This document shows positions 35,700 to 49,620 of a DNA stretch of 64,000 nt, in pieces. Below the pieces are notes generated by a model. The model was given only the letters and a program-made list of their open reading frames with translations. It was not told the origin of the DNA and did no database searches. This stretch comes from Saururus chinensis. Its lineage: Eukaryota; Streptophyta; Magnoliopsida; Piperales; Saururaceae. The number at the start of each line of letters is the position of its first letter. The stretch's first letter is position 1. The stretch covers positions 27,572,756-27,636,755 of the forward strand of contig CP141147.1 of the NCBI GenBank assembly GCA_035235625.1, written 5' to 3'. A program made the position numbers and the translations under genes.

Positions 35700-36998
35700 C
35701 TTGTCTCTCAAGCATCCCTACTACCCTTAGGTACTAGTGACACATATAGACAAGTCTTTAGGTAGTAGCGACGCATATGGCCAAGCGTAAGTAGTAGCAA
35801 TGCTTCAAAGTACGCGTCGCTACCATTTTTTAAAAAAAAATTAAATAATTTATAATTAAAATATCTTTCTCTCTTCTCACACACTCACTCTCTCTTCGTC
35901 ACTTTCTCTCTTCTCTCTCTCTTCCCTCTCTCCCTTCTTCTCTCTCTTCTCTCTCTCTCTCTCCTCTCTCTCCCCTCTTTCCCTCTCCTCTCTCTCTCCC
36001 CTCTTTCCCTCTCCTCTCTCTCCCCTCTTTCCCTCTCTCTCTCTCTCTCTCTCCCTCCCCCTCCTCTCTCTCTCCTCTTTCCCTCTCCTCTCTCTCTCCC
36101 TCCCCTCTCTCTCTCCCTCTCTTCTCTCCCTTTAGGTAGTAGCAACGCTTCAAAGTATGCGTCACTACTATTATTTTTTAAATTTTTTTTAAAATAAATT
36201 ATAATTAAAATATCTCTCTCCTCACTCTCTCTCTACACTCACTCTCTCTTCCTCACTTTCTCTCTTCTCTCTCTCTATTCTCCTTCTCTCTCTTCTCTCT
36301 CTCTCTCTCCTCTCTCTCCCCTCATTCCCTCTCCCTCTCTTCTCTCCCACCTTCCCTCACTCTTCTCTCTCTCTCACTCTCTCTCTACCCTCTTTCTCTC
36401 TCCCTCACCCTCTCTCTCTACCCTCTATTATTAAAACTACATTTTATTAAAAATTTAATATTTATTTATTATATATACAAATAGTAAATAATTAATATAT
36501 TTAGAAAGTTTATTTTTACTTTTGTTTAATATTTATTTGTTATATAATTATTGATTAAATAAAATTAATTAAAAAAGCTAATAGCGACATATGTCGACAA
36601 GTGTCGCTATTAGTAATACTATTTGCGACGCATATTTATAGGCATCGCTAATAGTTATAAATTTTTATTTGTTTCATTTAAAATTTATTACTATTAGTGA
36701 CGCTTTTATTAAGTGTTGCTAATAATATATGTATTAGCGACGCTTAAGAAAAAATGTCGCCAATAGTTATGAATTTTTTTTCTTTTTTTTAGAAATGTAC
36801 ACCTTTTAGTGACGCTTTTGAAGTAAGCATCGCTAGTAGTTTTTGTATTAGTGACGCTTTAAGCTAAGTGTCGCTAATGCGTGGCTATTAGCGACACATA
36901 ATATTACGTCACTAATAGTGATTTTTTGTTAGTTTTTAGCAACGTTTGTGTATGGGTCACCAATAAATGCGTCGCTAATAGTTAGTTTTGTTGTAGTG
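35700..36998. mobile_element. CACTA (En/Spm) element remnant with intact right end
   Basis: The right end reads TTTTGTTGTAGTG at 36986-36998, i.e. CACTACAACAAAA reversed, the hallmark CACTA terminus. The adjoining 400 bp carry many subterminal repeats built on TTAGCGACGC/GCGTCGCTAA in both orientations. Similar motifs (GTAGTAGCGACGCAT, AAAGTACGCGTCGCTACC) occur at 35740-35830 and 36130-36175. A matching left CACTA terminus was not found, so the left boundary is approximate. No transposase is present. Confidence 0.75.
35810..36430. repeat. Duplicated CT-rich microsatellite block within the CACTA element
   Basis: Two tandem units of about 300 bp, each with a GCGTC-type subterminal motif, then AATTATAATTAAAATATCT, CACTCACTCTCTCTTC and a long (CT)n/(CCTCTC)n tract. 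The reverse-strand Arg/Glu/Gly-rich reading frames are low-complexity artefacts. Confidence 0.75.
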
Positions 36999-37558
36999 CA
37001 AATTCATCACCTAAGAGTCCACGCCTATTACAACAAGGAAAACAACCGACAATCCTATCCAAAACCATGTCGTTGGAGTCCTAGCCTAGCTAGAAACCCA
37101 GTTGAACACTCTTTCAAGAGTCCCACCTCATCTAGTTGCCTTCAGGTCTCCTACTCTGGCTCCAAGTTCTCAACTTGCATGCTTCTTGCCTCAACAAAGA
37201 CCTGGTTGCGTCTACCTCTCGCATAGAGTTTATTCCCTTAGGATTTGGTCGTCTTGAGTAGTCATTCTTGCATCCAACTCTGTATTCACATTCTCCACTT
37301 GCTTAGGGCCTCTGAGCACACTCCTAATCATGCTAGGAATTTTGGCAATGAATTAGCAACAAGCCAAAATGTCTCCTACTCCAAGTATGAGTCCTCCACA
37401 TGAGTCCAACTCTCATAGGATTCTCCTTATGCTAATGCTACCTAGCCTGCCATCAAGTCGCACTCCTAGTAGGACTAAGAAACAAGTCCTACTCCTAGTA
37501 CGACTACAAAACATGTTTGTCTAACGTACCAACACTACCAAAATTTAGCATACTCACC
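36999..37558. other. Unassigned sequence between the CACTA and alpha elements
   Basis: No recognisable gene or repeat structure. Confidence 0.35.
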
Positions 37559-39079
37559 TTGTAAGAACTCTTACCTTGAATCGGTTTACATTCAATTTTA
37601 TTTATCATTTTCAAGGTCATCGTATGGTGTAAGCCATTTTTGATCATTTTTTATAATTTTTAGAAATAAATGTGGTTTTCAAATGTTTTAAACAAAAATA
37701 GCTTCACATTTATGAGTTTTAAGAGAAATTAAGTCAATTGTAATTTTTTGGTATTTTCTCAAATTTTTAAAAAAATTAAGGTTTGACAAGACCCCCTATG
37801 GGCCCCACAATCAAATTTGAGATTTTTTTTTATCCAAAATGTTTCAAACATTAAAACAAGTCATTAGAAAAAATTTCAAAATTTTTCTGGACTTAATTTG
37901 GGTTTAAATTGCCAAATTACCTACTTTTAGTTAAAAATTCTATTTACACCCCAAGTTTTAATAAAGTCTAATCATTTCTTTTCTATAAAAGGAAAGGGGT
38001 AGGGAAATGGCTGACTCAGGGAATCAAGAGCCTAATCCCCATTAGGCCAAAAGAGGAAGGTGATTAGATATAAGATTTTCTTAATTCTTTCTTAATCATT
38101 AGGGTTTTTCATAAACTTCTTCTAATCTCATTTTTCTCTATTGATTCAATTCGTTTTCAAGTCATTAGGTCACTGATTTACACCTCGACTTCAAACCCTA
38201 GCTTTCAAATTTTCATTTTTATGTCTCTAAAGCTCTAGATCTAATATTTTTCCAATGTTTTTCAAGTTCTCAATCGGATTTAAGTGGGTATTAACAAAAA
38301 TCATATGTTTAGAAGGTTTCGGAGGTGATTAGGGAGCTAATCCGGCTCAAAACAAAGTGAAAGGTAATAGGTTTTAGTCTCAGCCTCACTATGTTTACAA
38401 ATCTAGATTTTTTTATTGAGACAGTCAAACCTAGACCCTGAGAATCCATAGTGGTATTGTAACACCCGAGATTTTTCCTTGCATTTTCTTTAAAATTCAC
38501 AAAAAAATTGTAATATAATGATTGTAAATCGGGGAAAATGACAAATACAAAACCTGTGAAATCAGTTTTATAATTTAAAACATCAAACAACAATCATTTT
38601 CCCATCCAAATTTTTTTTACAAATTCGATCAAACATCGTACGGCCAAACCAAACATCTATATGCGCTACTCGAAAACAAACATATGAATAAATTGCTATG
38701 ATAATAGACTTTAAATACAAATCACTCTCAGGCATCCCTGAGTGCAAGTCCCATAACAGTCCACAGTCTAATCCAAATTACAAATCTAGAAAGCATAAAC
38801 ATCTTAATTATCATCTCACCCAATACATCATATCATTGCACAAATAATACTCGCAGTTAGTCAAGTAGATACCTAAGTCCAAGGGAATCAATCCACTGCA
38901 GAAATGAGCATCCATCTCCCGGAGCTCCCTGCCACATACTTGTAAAAGTCTTCCGAACAACGGGGCTAAAAAATAGGGTAATGAGTATTTTCATACTCAG
39001 TAGGAAATACCCAGTAGGGGAGTTCTAAACAGTAAACTTAGTAAGTCCATACATAGATACATTCATGCAACTCAAACAT

Positions 39080-39475
39080 GAAGCCGACAACATATAATAT
39101 TCATATACATATGCATATAATTATGCATAACACATCATCAAACCAAACTTACACAAACACCCTTAATCAGGTCTTACATACTTACTCGTACAATCATATG
39201 CTAACTCATACAACTTGCACGTGCTTGTATGACCTTACTCATACAATCATACGCTTACTCATATAACTTACACATACTTGTACGACCTTACTCATACAAT
39301 CTTACTCTCAAACATACGCTTACAGTCTTGCTCAAAATCATACTCTTACAATCTTGCTCATACTCTCATACTCTTACAGTTGTACTCATACTCTTACAAT
39401 CTTACTCAGAAGTTACGCTTACTCATAAACATACGTACTCACTTATACAATCGTACACATACTATCGACCACTGA
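39080..39475. repeat. Degenerate CATACTCTTACAATCTTACT-type tandem repeat
   Basis: Variable short units mixing CTCATAC, ACAATC and CTTAC. The counterpart in gamma copy 2 is the TGTAAG/GAGTAAG-rich stretch at 49250-49620. Confidence 0.7.
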
Positions 39476-40601
39476 AGCTCATTACAATTAATAAGCTCCA
39501 GCGTCGAAATAGAAAAGAATGTCACTGGGTCATCACCTTAACCTCCAGGGAGTAACTAGACGCCATGAACTTTTCTGAAGGCAAGGCACACCAATGCTCA
39601 TGGGGCACAGGATCAAACAGGTAAGAGCATGTTCATGATACTACTTACCTGAGTGCGCAAACATAAATACCCACACATAAGGGGTTATACAATTGCCCAT
39701 ACTTTTAAGGGTCTTATAATGTCATACAATTGCCCACCATTATGGGCCTTATAGTGTCAGTGCCACTCCTGGAAAGAAATCATACAGTGCCACTCTTGGG
39801 CAGAAATCATACAATGTCACTCTTAGGTAGAATCATACAACACTCTCAATAGAGCATCAAACGTCTGGGTTTATACAACACACAGACCAAATAAAAAATA
39901 TACATCGCTCTCAACATAGCATCAGACGTCTGGGGCTTAATACAGCACACAGACAACATCCTGCAAGAAAAATACCATGGCAAGACATGAGAAATGCTCA
40001 GCCGACTCATTACCTGCTAGCTCAAACATACACACTATCATTAGCTTTGCTTATAATTCAAGTTTGAATTAAGTAATTTATGCAGGTACAATTATGCCAC
40101 ACAAACTCTCAAACGTACAGTGTTCCACTGATCAAACTAAAGTTGAGCCCGATTCGAAACCCTAGTTCGTCAAGGCAGCATACTTTACTTAACCCATCCA
40201 TCTCACAACATAACTCACCGTACCACAAATCCTTACAGTCTTACATACTCTGCCATCCACCTTATGGCCAAAGCATCTTACACAAATATCATCAAACTAA
40301 TCTCCTCAGAGCCAAACCCAGTTATCACCCTCTTACTTATACCTCACTTATTATGCTTACTTTTTACTTCATAATCTGTACGTTATGCTTGTACAATTAT
40401 GCACACTCTTGCTATCTGACAATCCCCTAACATACGCTATGATCCAAACCAATCCAATCCAAACCTCGCCCATCAAACTTACACCCTCTGTCTTCCATCA
40501 TACGCATATCCATCAGATAGGCGTATAGCCATCATACATACGTATGTCTATCACACATACGTATAACATATATATACTATTCCATACATAGCTTACCAAC
40601 A

Positions 40602-40829
40602 TACTTGTTAGCCATCACTAGCACATATATACACATTCATATACGTAGCTTACCAAAATACTTGCTAGACATCACTAGCACATACATACACATTCATACA
40701 CGGAGCTTACCAATGTACTTGCTAGCCATCACTAGCACATACATACACATTCATACACGTAGCTTACCAATATACTTGCTAGCCATCACTAGCACATACA
40801 TACACATACATCATACATACTTACAACTC
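40602..40829. repeat. 57-bp minisatellite, four units
   Basis: Units starting TACTTG(T/C)TAG at 40602, 40659, 40716 and 40773, with few differences. As 57 is divisible by three, they create an artificial 98-codon frame with a 19-residue repeat. Confidence 0.9.
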
Positions 40830-42938
40830 ACATGCATGTCATATGCATTTCAACATGGCATAAGTCATCCTCTTACATCATGCAAACAGTTCATGATTTA
40901 ACATCCAAAGCATTGAATCATACAATCCTAGCATGCTACTACTCAATCAAAGCATGCTATCATAAAATTACGAGTCCAAAGCTCCCCTACCTCGTAATCA
41001 TGATGTTTGATGGCGAGCACACAATGGTGGCGGTGTCGGCGGCAGTGGAATTGGTGGCCAAAAGCATTTCCAATTAGAGAGAGTTGTTGTCCCGATGTTT
41101 TAGGAAGTGCCAAAAGTACTCACAGCCAAACAAGCTGTCAAAAGTCAATGCGGAAAAATTAGTGATCCATGACAGCACACTAAGGGCAGCCAGAAGAAAG
41201 GTTATGCCAACATAAGTGGCGGTGTGACCAAAAGTCGATGGTGTACTCACTAAAGGTAAGCCGACAGCTGAGAAGTACTCGACCAGCCGCAAGACGTCCA
41301 ATTCAGTCATGGACAGCACCCAACAGCGCTGATTTTGCATCATCAAGGACCCACATACAGGCGGAGGGCATGGGGCAATGCTCAAGGACAGAGGAGAGGT
41401 GGCGGAGGGCTCTGATGTCGACTCCATTCAGTGGCAGAGCCATCCGATGGGCAAGCGGCACGAAAACGGTGCTTGAACCCTAAGTAGCATGCGCAGCTAC
41501 TTGCACACGTGGTCCGAAGGGGCGGGGGAGAGGGCTGAATGGAGGCAGGCTAAGACCCACAAAAGGCCGATAGGGCTAAGGCCCTAGTGGTGGCCAATCA
41601 AAGCAGCAATATCGCCGATCACTACCCACAACCAAAACTAATGGTGCTGGTGGTTGTTCATCTCACACGGCAGAGTGCATGGGGAAGGTTCAGGATCCAG
41701 CAAAGGCCACAAGGCCGTCATTGGCCAAGGCCTATGCAGGTGAACTCGTCCACCTTCGGTCAAGGTAGGTCATATAAATTCTTGCCATAGACTGTCCAGT
41801 ACCGACGGCATAAAATGGGCAAGAGGGGTCAATAAGCAAACATGCCGGCAAGTGGAACTAGTTGGGGCTGTGCGCCATAGGGAGGAGCACGGTTCATAGG
41901 CGATCAAACTGGGTCAAGTGGGACCGTCTCTGGTCGTTACTAGGCCGAGGCAGAATCCACGGTGGTTGTTCGGCCATTGCCGGCCAAAGCCGATGGCGTC
42001 AAAATCCAAAACAGAGGGCCAACTGGGGGAAAAAGTGGAGCCGGGATGGGCCAGGGCGGCTGCACCCGCTACATCGGGCTAAGACTAGCCGGCCAGAGTG
42101 TAATATCCCTAATCTTTCTGTAATTTTTCTGCAATTTCCGGTCGTATTTTTGATAAATAAATTTTATGCTTTGGCGTATTTGTATTTGTAATATTCGTGA
42201 CCGTAAGAGTCGGGAGTAATGTGTAGTCACAGGTCTTGGGCCTCGACGCGTCCCATAAATTCTTCGGCGTGAAAAATCAGATGCAACGCGGAAGAATGGA
42301 AATGTGAAGAAATGAAGAGCTGAAAAAAAAAAGAAATACATAAAGCGGATCGGGCGCGTCTCAGCACTCCCGACCCGCTGGATGAACAGTGAAACCGGGG
42401 GGTGCAGCCCCTCACTGTTTGATGCCGGAGGCAGTGCCGCCGGTGGTTGCCGGCTTCCACCCGGCCGGCCTCGGCCTGGCGACGCCGCTACTGCCTCCCT
42501 GGCTTGGCCCCGCCGACTGTCGTCGCCTTGTTCCTCTTCCGTTTTAGCACAACAAACGCCGGATCTTGAGTTTCGCCCCGAATCGCCGCCGCCGCCGGCT
42601 GCATGGCCGCCAGCCCGTCTCCACACTTTCGCCCCAACCAGAGAAACCTCTGGCCATCGCCATCCTGGCCTCCCCGCCGGCCGCCGCCGCTCCACTCCCT
42701 ATTTTCCGTTGCAGCCCAAACCACCCCCATGTTTTTGCTCTAATTGCCGTTGCCGATGGCTGCATGACTTCCAAACCACCGCCATAGGTTTCGCCCCGGA
42801 TAGAGCGACCTCCGGCCACCGCCGTCGTCGTCCCTTTATTCCATTTTCCTATTTCGGTCTGGCGAACCAAGATTCTCAGCTTTGTACTGATCTGCCACCG
42901 CCGCCGTTGCATGGCTTCCAAACTGCCGCCACGGCTCC

Positions 42939-45900
42939 TGTCACGCCCCGGCGATGCCCGACCCGAGCCGAACCTGGTCCAGGGGCCGGTCAAGCGCGCG
43001 GGGGCGACGAAGTGAAAATTGAGAAATGATCTAGCGGAAGACTTAATCCCTAACCACGGGAGATTAATAGAAACACGGAGTGCGCACAATCCTTTGAGCA
43101 AGAGTAAATAAAAGGGAAGAAAATGTGTTGCTTATCACAAAGTAAACAACAATCTCAAACCCACAAGCTTAGTTAAGTAAAGCCCACACCGGCTCAAAAT
43201 AAGTCATAAGCATCACAACTGCAAAATACGACATGAATCCAAGACAAGAACCCTACACAAAGGTTCGAACATAAAGCATGAAACAAACGCAGGTAAGTCA
43301 CGCAACGATCTCCATCATCACACCCAAGCTACCTCTGACCTTTCCTCATAGAGGCAATCCTGTCCGTCTGCGTGTCGCACCACGCAGCCCCAAATCAAAA
43401 CACAAAAGAGGGGTGAGTTTTAACACTCAGCAATGGTTTTAATATCACTGTCAACGTAGAAAATATGATAGCTTAGAAATGAGATCGTTCAGATCAAAGA
43501 TTTACATAGTGCATCACTTTCTGATCACACATTCATATCACCCAACACGTCATCATAATGCATAATTCAATCTGCATTGATGTATCTCTAACATACATAT
43601 TCCCACATGCATTCACATCATAACCAATCCCGCATGGATGTATCTCTAACATACAAATTCCCACATGCATAACATCAAAATCAACATGCATGGATGTATC
43701 TCTAGCATACATATTCCCACATGCATTCACATGATAACCAATCCCGCATGGATGTATATCTAACATATATATTCCCACATGCATAACATCAAAATCAACA
43801 TGCATGGATGTATCTCTAACATACATATTCCACATGCATAGTATCAAATCAAACTCCATCAAGGAGTAACCACACAATAATGTCACACAGACGGGAGCAT
43901 AGACAAGGCCACAAAGGCGTGTCATGGTCCAAAATTTCTACACAAGAATTCAAAAAAGATCGGGGTTGTCAATCCCTAATACTGCTCGCCCTGGACGATC
44001 CTGGCCAAGGATGTCCCATTCTCACACAGAGAATCTAGAGCAGGGGTGTTCGCCCAGGGACATCTCCTGCGGAGGGAAGAGCCCGAGTTCTCACACAGAG
44101 AACCCTAGAACACGTGGTAGCGGGGTGCACACGGCATACCACACTGGATTCTCAGGGTCCAGATGACACACATAATAACATTCTCACATATCCGCAAGAC
44201 AAGTACACAACTCGTCCCCACATCATTCCATTAAACAAGACTCAACCCGGGGAGTGCACTCGTTCCACACAGGAACTTCAAGTCGTTCCACATAGGAACT
44301 TCAAATCAAAATATGTCCTTTCGGACCAATCAACTTGCGATTAATTCACGACCGATCAATCCGGCACACAATTCCATCACATTGCATCCAATCGGTCAAA
44401 TTCGATTAATCACGATGAAGCCTCAATTGGAAATCCATTTTTATGATGCGTGCAGCATGGTACATGCGTGGGCAAAGCATACATGAATCCTAATCCATCA
44501 GCCCCTAATGCATCATTCCTACTCACAATGTCAAGCTTCAACATCATCATTTAACCCCCACATGTGTGTGTGTATAACTAGTAGAAGCCTTTCACATAAT
44601 GCATATCAACATGCTTGAAAATCAACTCACTACCACACTACACATGTGAATTTCTATCTAAACATGAATTCCAGCAGAAATCATAGTAGAAGAATCATTG
44701 AAATCATAGCTAAATTCAAAACTCAACCACAAAGGCTAAACACATATAACATCACTCATTTCATCATTGAGTCATGACATTCACCAACATTCACACACCA
44801 CTAACCACAATCTATCATGACAAATCAGTCCAACAATGATTGTAGTCCTATTGAAAATATATGTTTAACCAAAGAGAAATAATCATTCATAATTTCAAGA
44901 TAACGATTCCAACATCATGCCACAAAGCATAAGTCATTCCACGATCTCTAAGCATATATCTCAACTCCATAAACTCAATAGCATGCATTTCCAGTAGCCT
45001 AACATAGCTTAAAATACTCCACATTCATATAAAATTGGCAAGCTAAAGTGGAATCATCAAAATAGACATCATATGCACAACATACAATTTCCTGTGTAGG
45101 CGATCGATCGCCCTTTAGGCCGTTCGATCGGTTACACACAAAAATTTGAAATTTACAGTTCAGCCGATCGATTGCCCTGCAAGGCCGATCGATCGCCAAC
45201 ACGGCAGAATAGTCATCTTCTTCCTTTCGCAAAATCAAACCGAAACACCATAGATAACACTTCAAATCCACATCTAACACCCTAATCATCATCAAAAGTC
45301 CTCCTTGACTTCCAGAATATCAAACCAAACCATAATAATACAAAACCCTAAGAAATCGGGATTAAATAATTTCATTTTCTAATCTTACCATTAACACACT
45401 AAATCAAGCAAACCATTTCGAAATAAGCCAAAAATGAAGAGTTTTACCATGGATAAACAGAGATTTCGAAGACCCATTACCTCAGCACTTGATTAAGCTC
45501 GGATTGAAGAGTCACCCTTCTTGAAATCCTTGAAAACACAATGAGTTTGAATTAAACTCTAATAGAAATCGATTTACCCAAGAAATCCCTAATTAAATCT
45601 TAGATCTAGGGCTTGTTGGTAGTAAAAATCGAATTTTGAATGTTAGGGTTTGTAGTAAAACACAAATCAGTAGCTTTTGATGGTCAAAAACGAATTGAAT
45701 CAAGGGAAAAATGGTAGATTTGGAAGAAATTAAGAGAAAAGCCATATATTAGTGCTTAATTAGAGCAAGCTTACCTTAATCGACTTCTAATTCGGGCCTA
45801 AGTGGGGATTAGGCCAGCCCTCCTTCCTTAGCCTATTCCCAAAAATGGAAATGGCTCTGGTTTGCCCTTTTATAGTAAGGGTTGGGGTAGGCATAGGTAA

Positions 45901-46301
45901 GTTTTGGGGTGTAAATATGAAAAGTAGGTTAAAAGTGGGTATTTAGCAAATTTAAGCACAATTTAAGCCTAATAAAATTCTCAAAATTTTTGTGTGACCT
46001 TAAGTATATGTCTAGGTTCATTTGACACAACAATAAAATTTTCGACGGTGGGGCCCACAGGGGTCCCGCCAAAACCCTATTTTTTTTTTGGGGAAAATAG
46101 TGAAAATTCTGAAAAATCTCAAAAATTCACATTTGGTTTAAAATCACTTAAAACCACTAATATTGAAGTTAATTTTGGTTAAAACCATCACAAACACTAT
46201 TTATCTACGAAATCACCGAATAAGATCAGAAAACGCGTAAATCTCACGATAATCCATAATTAAAGGAAACCAAAACCGGTTTAAAGATGAAGGTCCTTAT
46301 A
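42939..46301 (-). mobile_element. Alpha-family solo LTR (3.4 kb), copy 5
   Basis: Starts TGTCACGCCCCGG and ends AAGGTCCTTATA, flanked by the exact duplication GCTCC (42934-42938 and 46302-46306). It is closely similar to alpha copy 2 along its whole length. It is the innermost and so youngest layer of this nest. It carries a 56/58-bp minisatellite at 43570-43850 and palindrome pairs at 45095-45200. Confidence 0.85.
43570..43850. repeat. Alternating 58/56-bp minisatellite inside alpha LTR copy 5
   Basis: Unit starts at 43573, 43631, 43687, 43745 and 43801 alternate in spacing 58, 56, 58, 56. Units contain GGATGTATCTCTAACATACA. The alternation points to a two-unit higher-order repeat not present in alpha copy 2. 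Confidence 0.85.
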
Positions 46302-49249
46302 GCTCCGCCCCGACCACTGTGACCTCGGGCCACCACCATCCCGGCCTCCTGCGCCGCCGTGAGGTAGCACTCCGCCACCCATTTTTCTTGTTCTGTTTTG
46401 TTTCTTTGGTTTGCAGCCGCCAATTGTGCCGCTGGTGGCCAGCCACTATGACCTGCTGTTAGCCATAACTCGGCCTGGTGATGGCAAGGTTGCCGCCCCA
46501 GCCGCAACCAAGGCCATCGTCCTAGCCCAACAACCGCCTCCCCGGCCCTTATCCCCTTCTTCTTCTATTTTTCGATCCATACAGAAATTTTGTCGTGACC
46601 TTTTGCCTTGTGTTCCAGCTGTCGTCCGCAAACCACTGATTCCCCATTAGTATGCCATCTCGAGCCTACGACGGCAAGGTGCCGAGGTCTGGCCTCCCTT
46701 GCCTCGATCGGTTCTAATTCATTTGTTTGGTCGACCCGCATTAGAGCAAAGTTACACTCTTTCTCGAGCTGTGTCCATCCTCCGCAGTCGGACGTCAGAC
46801 GGTATTGGGCCGATGTCCATTGGACGTGCCACTATTCGGTGACTGTTGGGTCCCGTCTTCTTCCAAGTCTAGCCCCGGCCATGTCGGGCCATTCGTAACT
46901 CGGTGAGGCGTGTATGCTGCCCCAATTTGGTGCACTGTCGCCACCGCTAAATTAGGTCTTAGGTCACTTCAATTTTCTGATTGATTGTTCTATTATAGAC
47001 AGCTGCATATGTCAGCTTTACCCAATAATGGAAAGGGGTTGCCGCTCCCGACCTCCTCTGTATGTCTTCTGCACACACCAAACGCCCCTAAACTTTGGGG
47101 TACACCTCTGACCACTGTCGAGTGAACCACCCCAGCCTAAGGCCAACCTAGTGTTCCGCCTGACGTGCGTGGACTTGGGCATATGTCCAACCGATTTGGG
47201 CTTTGCCCCGGCCCAATGACATCAAGGGCCAATAACTCTGGCCCAATTCCATCTCTGACCCCCACTTCCTATGGCATACTACCCAAAATTTACTGGAAGT
47301 TCCCGAATTCTGATTCTTCCAAGGGGAAATAAAATTGTCAATTGTTAGACTCAGTCCATCGAAGGCTCAACTGATGTCGTGGCCTATCCTCCACCGTAAG
47401 TTATGCTTAATGCACGATTGTCTGTACAATGAATTGGTTGTGGGTAGCGTTTAGAAATGACGCCACCCTTATCGGACACCTACGCCAAGCCTTAATGCCT
47501 TAATGTATGTTTAGGGAACGTCTACACCACTAAGCAATATGGTCGTTAAAGCCCTCCACCACCTTGTGAGGCTTCGACAATGCAGAATTGTTGCCGTTGG
47601 TTGTAGTCCGCTATCCATTTTCATATTTTGTGGCCAACGATGTGTTTTAAACCGTTGGCAGACCTCCAATCAATCAGCCCCTATTCTGTGGTCGTTCTTG
47701 CCATTTCTAGTGGCATGACCTTGTATCTGCCCGCCCTAATGCGCGCAGTCTTCTGCTTTGAGTGTAATTAATCTAATCTTATCAAGATAAATTCCAGCAT
47801 CTCTGAAAATCCTCGGGACATAACAACTTTCTCAACGCGATGCTTTTGGCCGCCTATTCCGCTATCGACGCCGCCACCGTCGTTTGCTCACCATCAATCT
47901 CCTATGGATTATGAGGTAGGGGACCTTGAACTCGTAATTTCATTATAGCATGTTTTAATTGTGTAGTAGCGTGCTAGGAGTTTATAATTAAATATTTTGC
48001 ATGTTTATGCTGATTAGAGAAGCATGTTGTATGTGTGAATTGTATGCGTACGTTAGTAAAGACTAAGGGCACGTAGTAAGTTTCTATGAATCATATGCAT
48101 GTGACCAGAGTATGTGATCTTTGTTGTGGACTGGTGGTAAGTGATTGATGGTACGAGAAAAAGTGTTCGATTGTATGTTTGGTGAAGGAGTACTTCGTGG
48201 ACTATGATGGGGAAACTATGATTGTATGTCAGGCGAGGAAAGATGTAAGATTGACAAGTGAAGGTTAGATTTGATGAGATTGAAGGATTAGTTTGGATTA
48301 AGTCGGATGGTACATCGGAGCATTGAGCAGAAGACGTAAGCAATGTAAGGATTTAGAAGACTTAAGGTTTTGAACATCTTGGGGGATTGTGAGTTAGTAA
48401 GAGAGAACGACATAATTGTACATACATAATATACGTAATATGAATTGTAATGAAAGAATAATGAGTAAGGAATTAGTAAGGGTTTGATGACAGGACTTAG
48501 GTCAAAAAGGGTCTCATTTGAGGAGTTTGAGTAAGAATTTTCAGTTTTAAGGCGGATGCTGTAAGTTGTAAGGTCGTTAGTGTATGATGGTAAGATTATA
48601 AGTATGGATCACGAGTTAAAGTAAGACTGCAGAGATTTGTAAGATGGAAGTTGTTCCAATCATAATTGTACGTGCATAAGTTACCTAATATGAACTTGAA
48701 TGTAAGTAACCCTAATTTTATAACGTTATGAGGTTGAGACTGAGGGTTTCGACGGATTAAGTTCCGTTTTGTGCCAGTCGATAAGTAATCGATTGAGCAT
48801 CCTTTCTAGTCTAGCCATGGTGTTTTACTGCGGAATTTAGTCTTGGTGTTGTACTTGGCCCAGACGTTTGATGCTCTGTTGAGAGTGTTGTAAGTTTCTG
48901 CCCTTCGTGGGCTTTGTATGTCTTCTGCCTACCGATGGCATTGTATGTTCTGCCCAAGAGTGGCACTGTAAGATTCCTGCCCAAGAGTGGCATTGTATAT
49001 TTTCTGCCCTTAGTTGGCACTATATGGCCCCAGAGAGTGGGTATTTGCTCTCTCAGGTAAGTAGTATCATGGATCTGCTCTTACCTGTTTGATCCTATGC
49101 CCCATGAGCATAGGTGTGCCTTGCCTTTGAAAAAGTCCATGGTGTTTAGTTGCTCCCCGAAGGTTAAGGTGACGCCCCAGTAGCATTTCATTCCTTTCCG
49201 ACGCTGGAGCTTATTAATTGTAATGAGCTTCAGTTGTCGGTAGTATGTA

Positions 49250-49620
49250 TATGATCGTAAGAGTAAGTGTATGTTTCATATTTTGAGTAAGTTGTACGTG
49301 TAAGATTTAGAGTAAGTGTGAGCTTCTTTGGAAGGCAGTAAGAGTAAGTTTATGAGTATGAGTATGTTGTACGAGTAAGTTTGTGAGACTTTGATTCAGG
49401 CAGTAAGCGTAAGTGTAAGTGTAAGCTTCTAAGGAAGATATAAGAGTACATTTATGTGTAAGTGTATGATTGTACGAGTAAGGTCGTACAAGTAAGTTCG
49501 TACAAATAAGGTCGTACGAGTAGGCATATGTTGTAAGTGTAAGTGTACGTTTGTATGAGTAAGACTGATTCAGAATGTAAGTGTAAGAGCATGATATGAG
49601 TAAGTGTAAGTTCGGTTTGC
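49250..49620. repeat. Degenerate GTAAGTGTAAG repeat in gamma LTR copy 2
   Basis: Mixed TGTAAG, GAGTAAG and GTACGAG units over about 370 bp, the same-family counterpart of 39080-39475 in reverse orientation. Confidence 0.7.

Noticed and set aside
35885-36165. Arg/Glu/Gly-rich minus-strand ORFs
   Set aside because: Direct translation of (CT)n/(CCTCTC)n microsatellites.
41074-41427. 117-codon minus-strand ORF with hydrophobic stretch
   Set aside because: Lies inside gamma LTR copy 1, with no domain and no splice or promoter context.
42069-43101. Overlapping ORFs of 130-215 codons on both strands
   Set aside because: GC-rich zone of gamma LTR copy 2 and start of alpha copy 5. One frame crosses the insertion junction at 42939, so it cannot be a native gene.
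43533-43925. 130-codon minus-strand ORF with repeated GNMYVRDTSMH motif
   Set aside because: Translation of the 58/56-bp minisatellite in alpha LTR copy 5.
49250-49620. Telomere-like repeat (TGTAAG-rich)
   Set aside because: Units are irregular and do not match TTTAGGG. The same stretch occurs in the other gamma LTR, so it is an LTR component.
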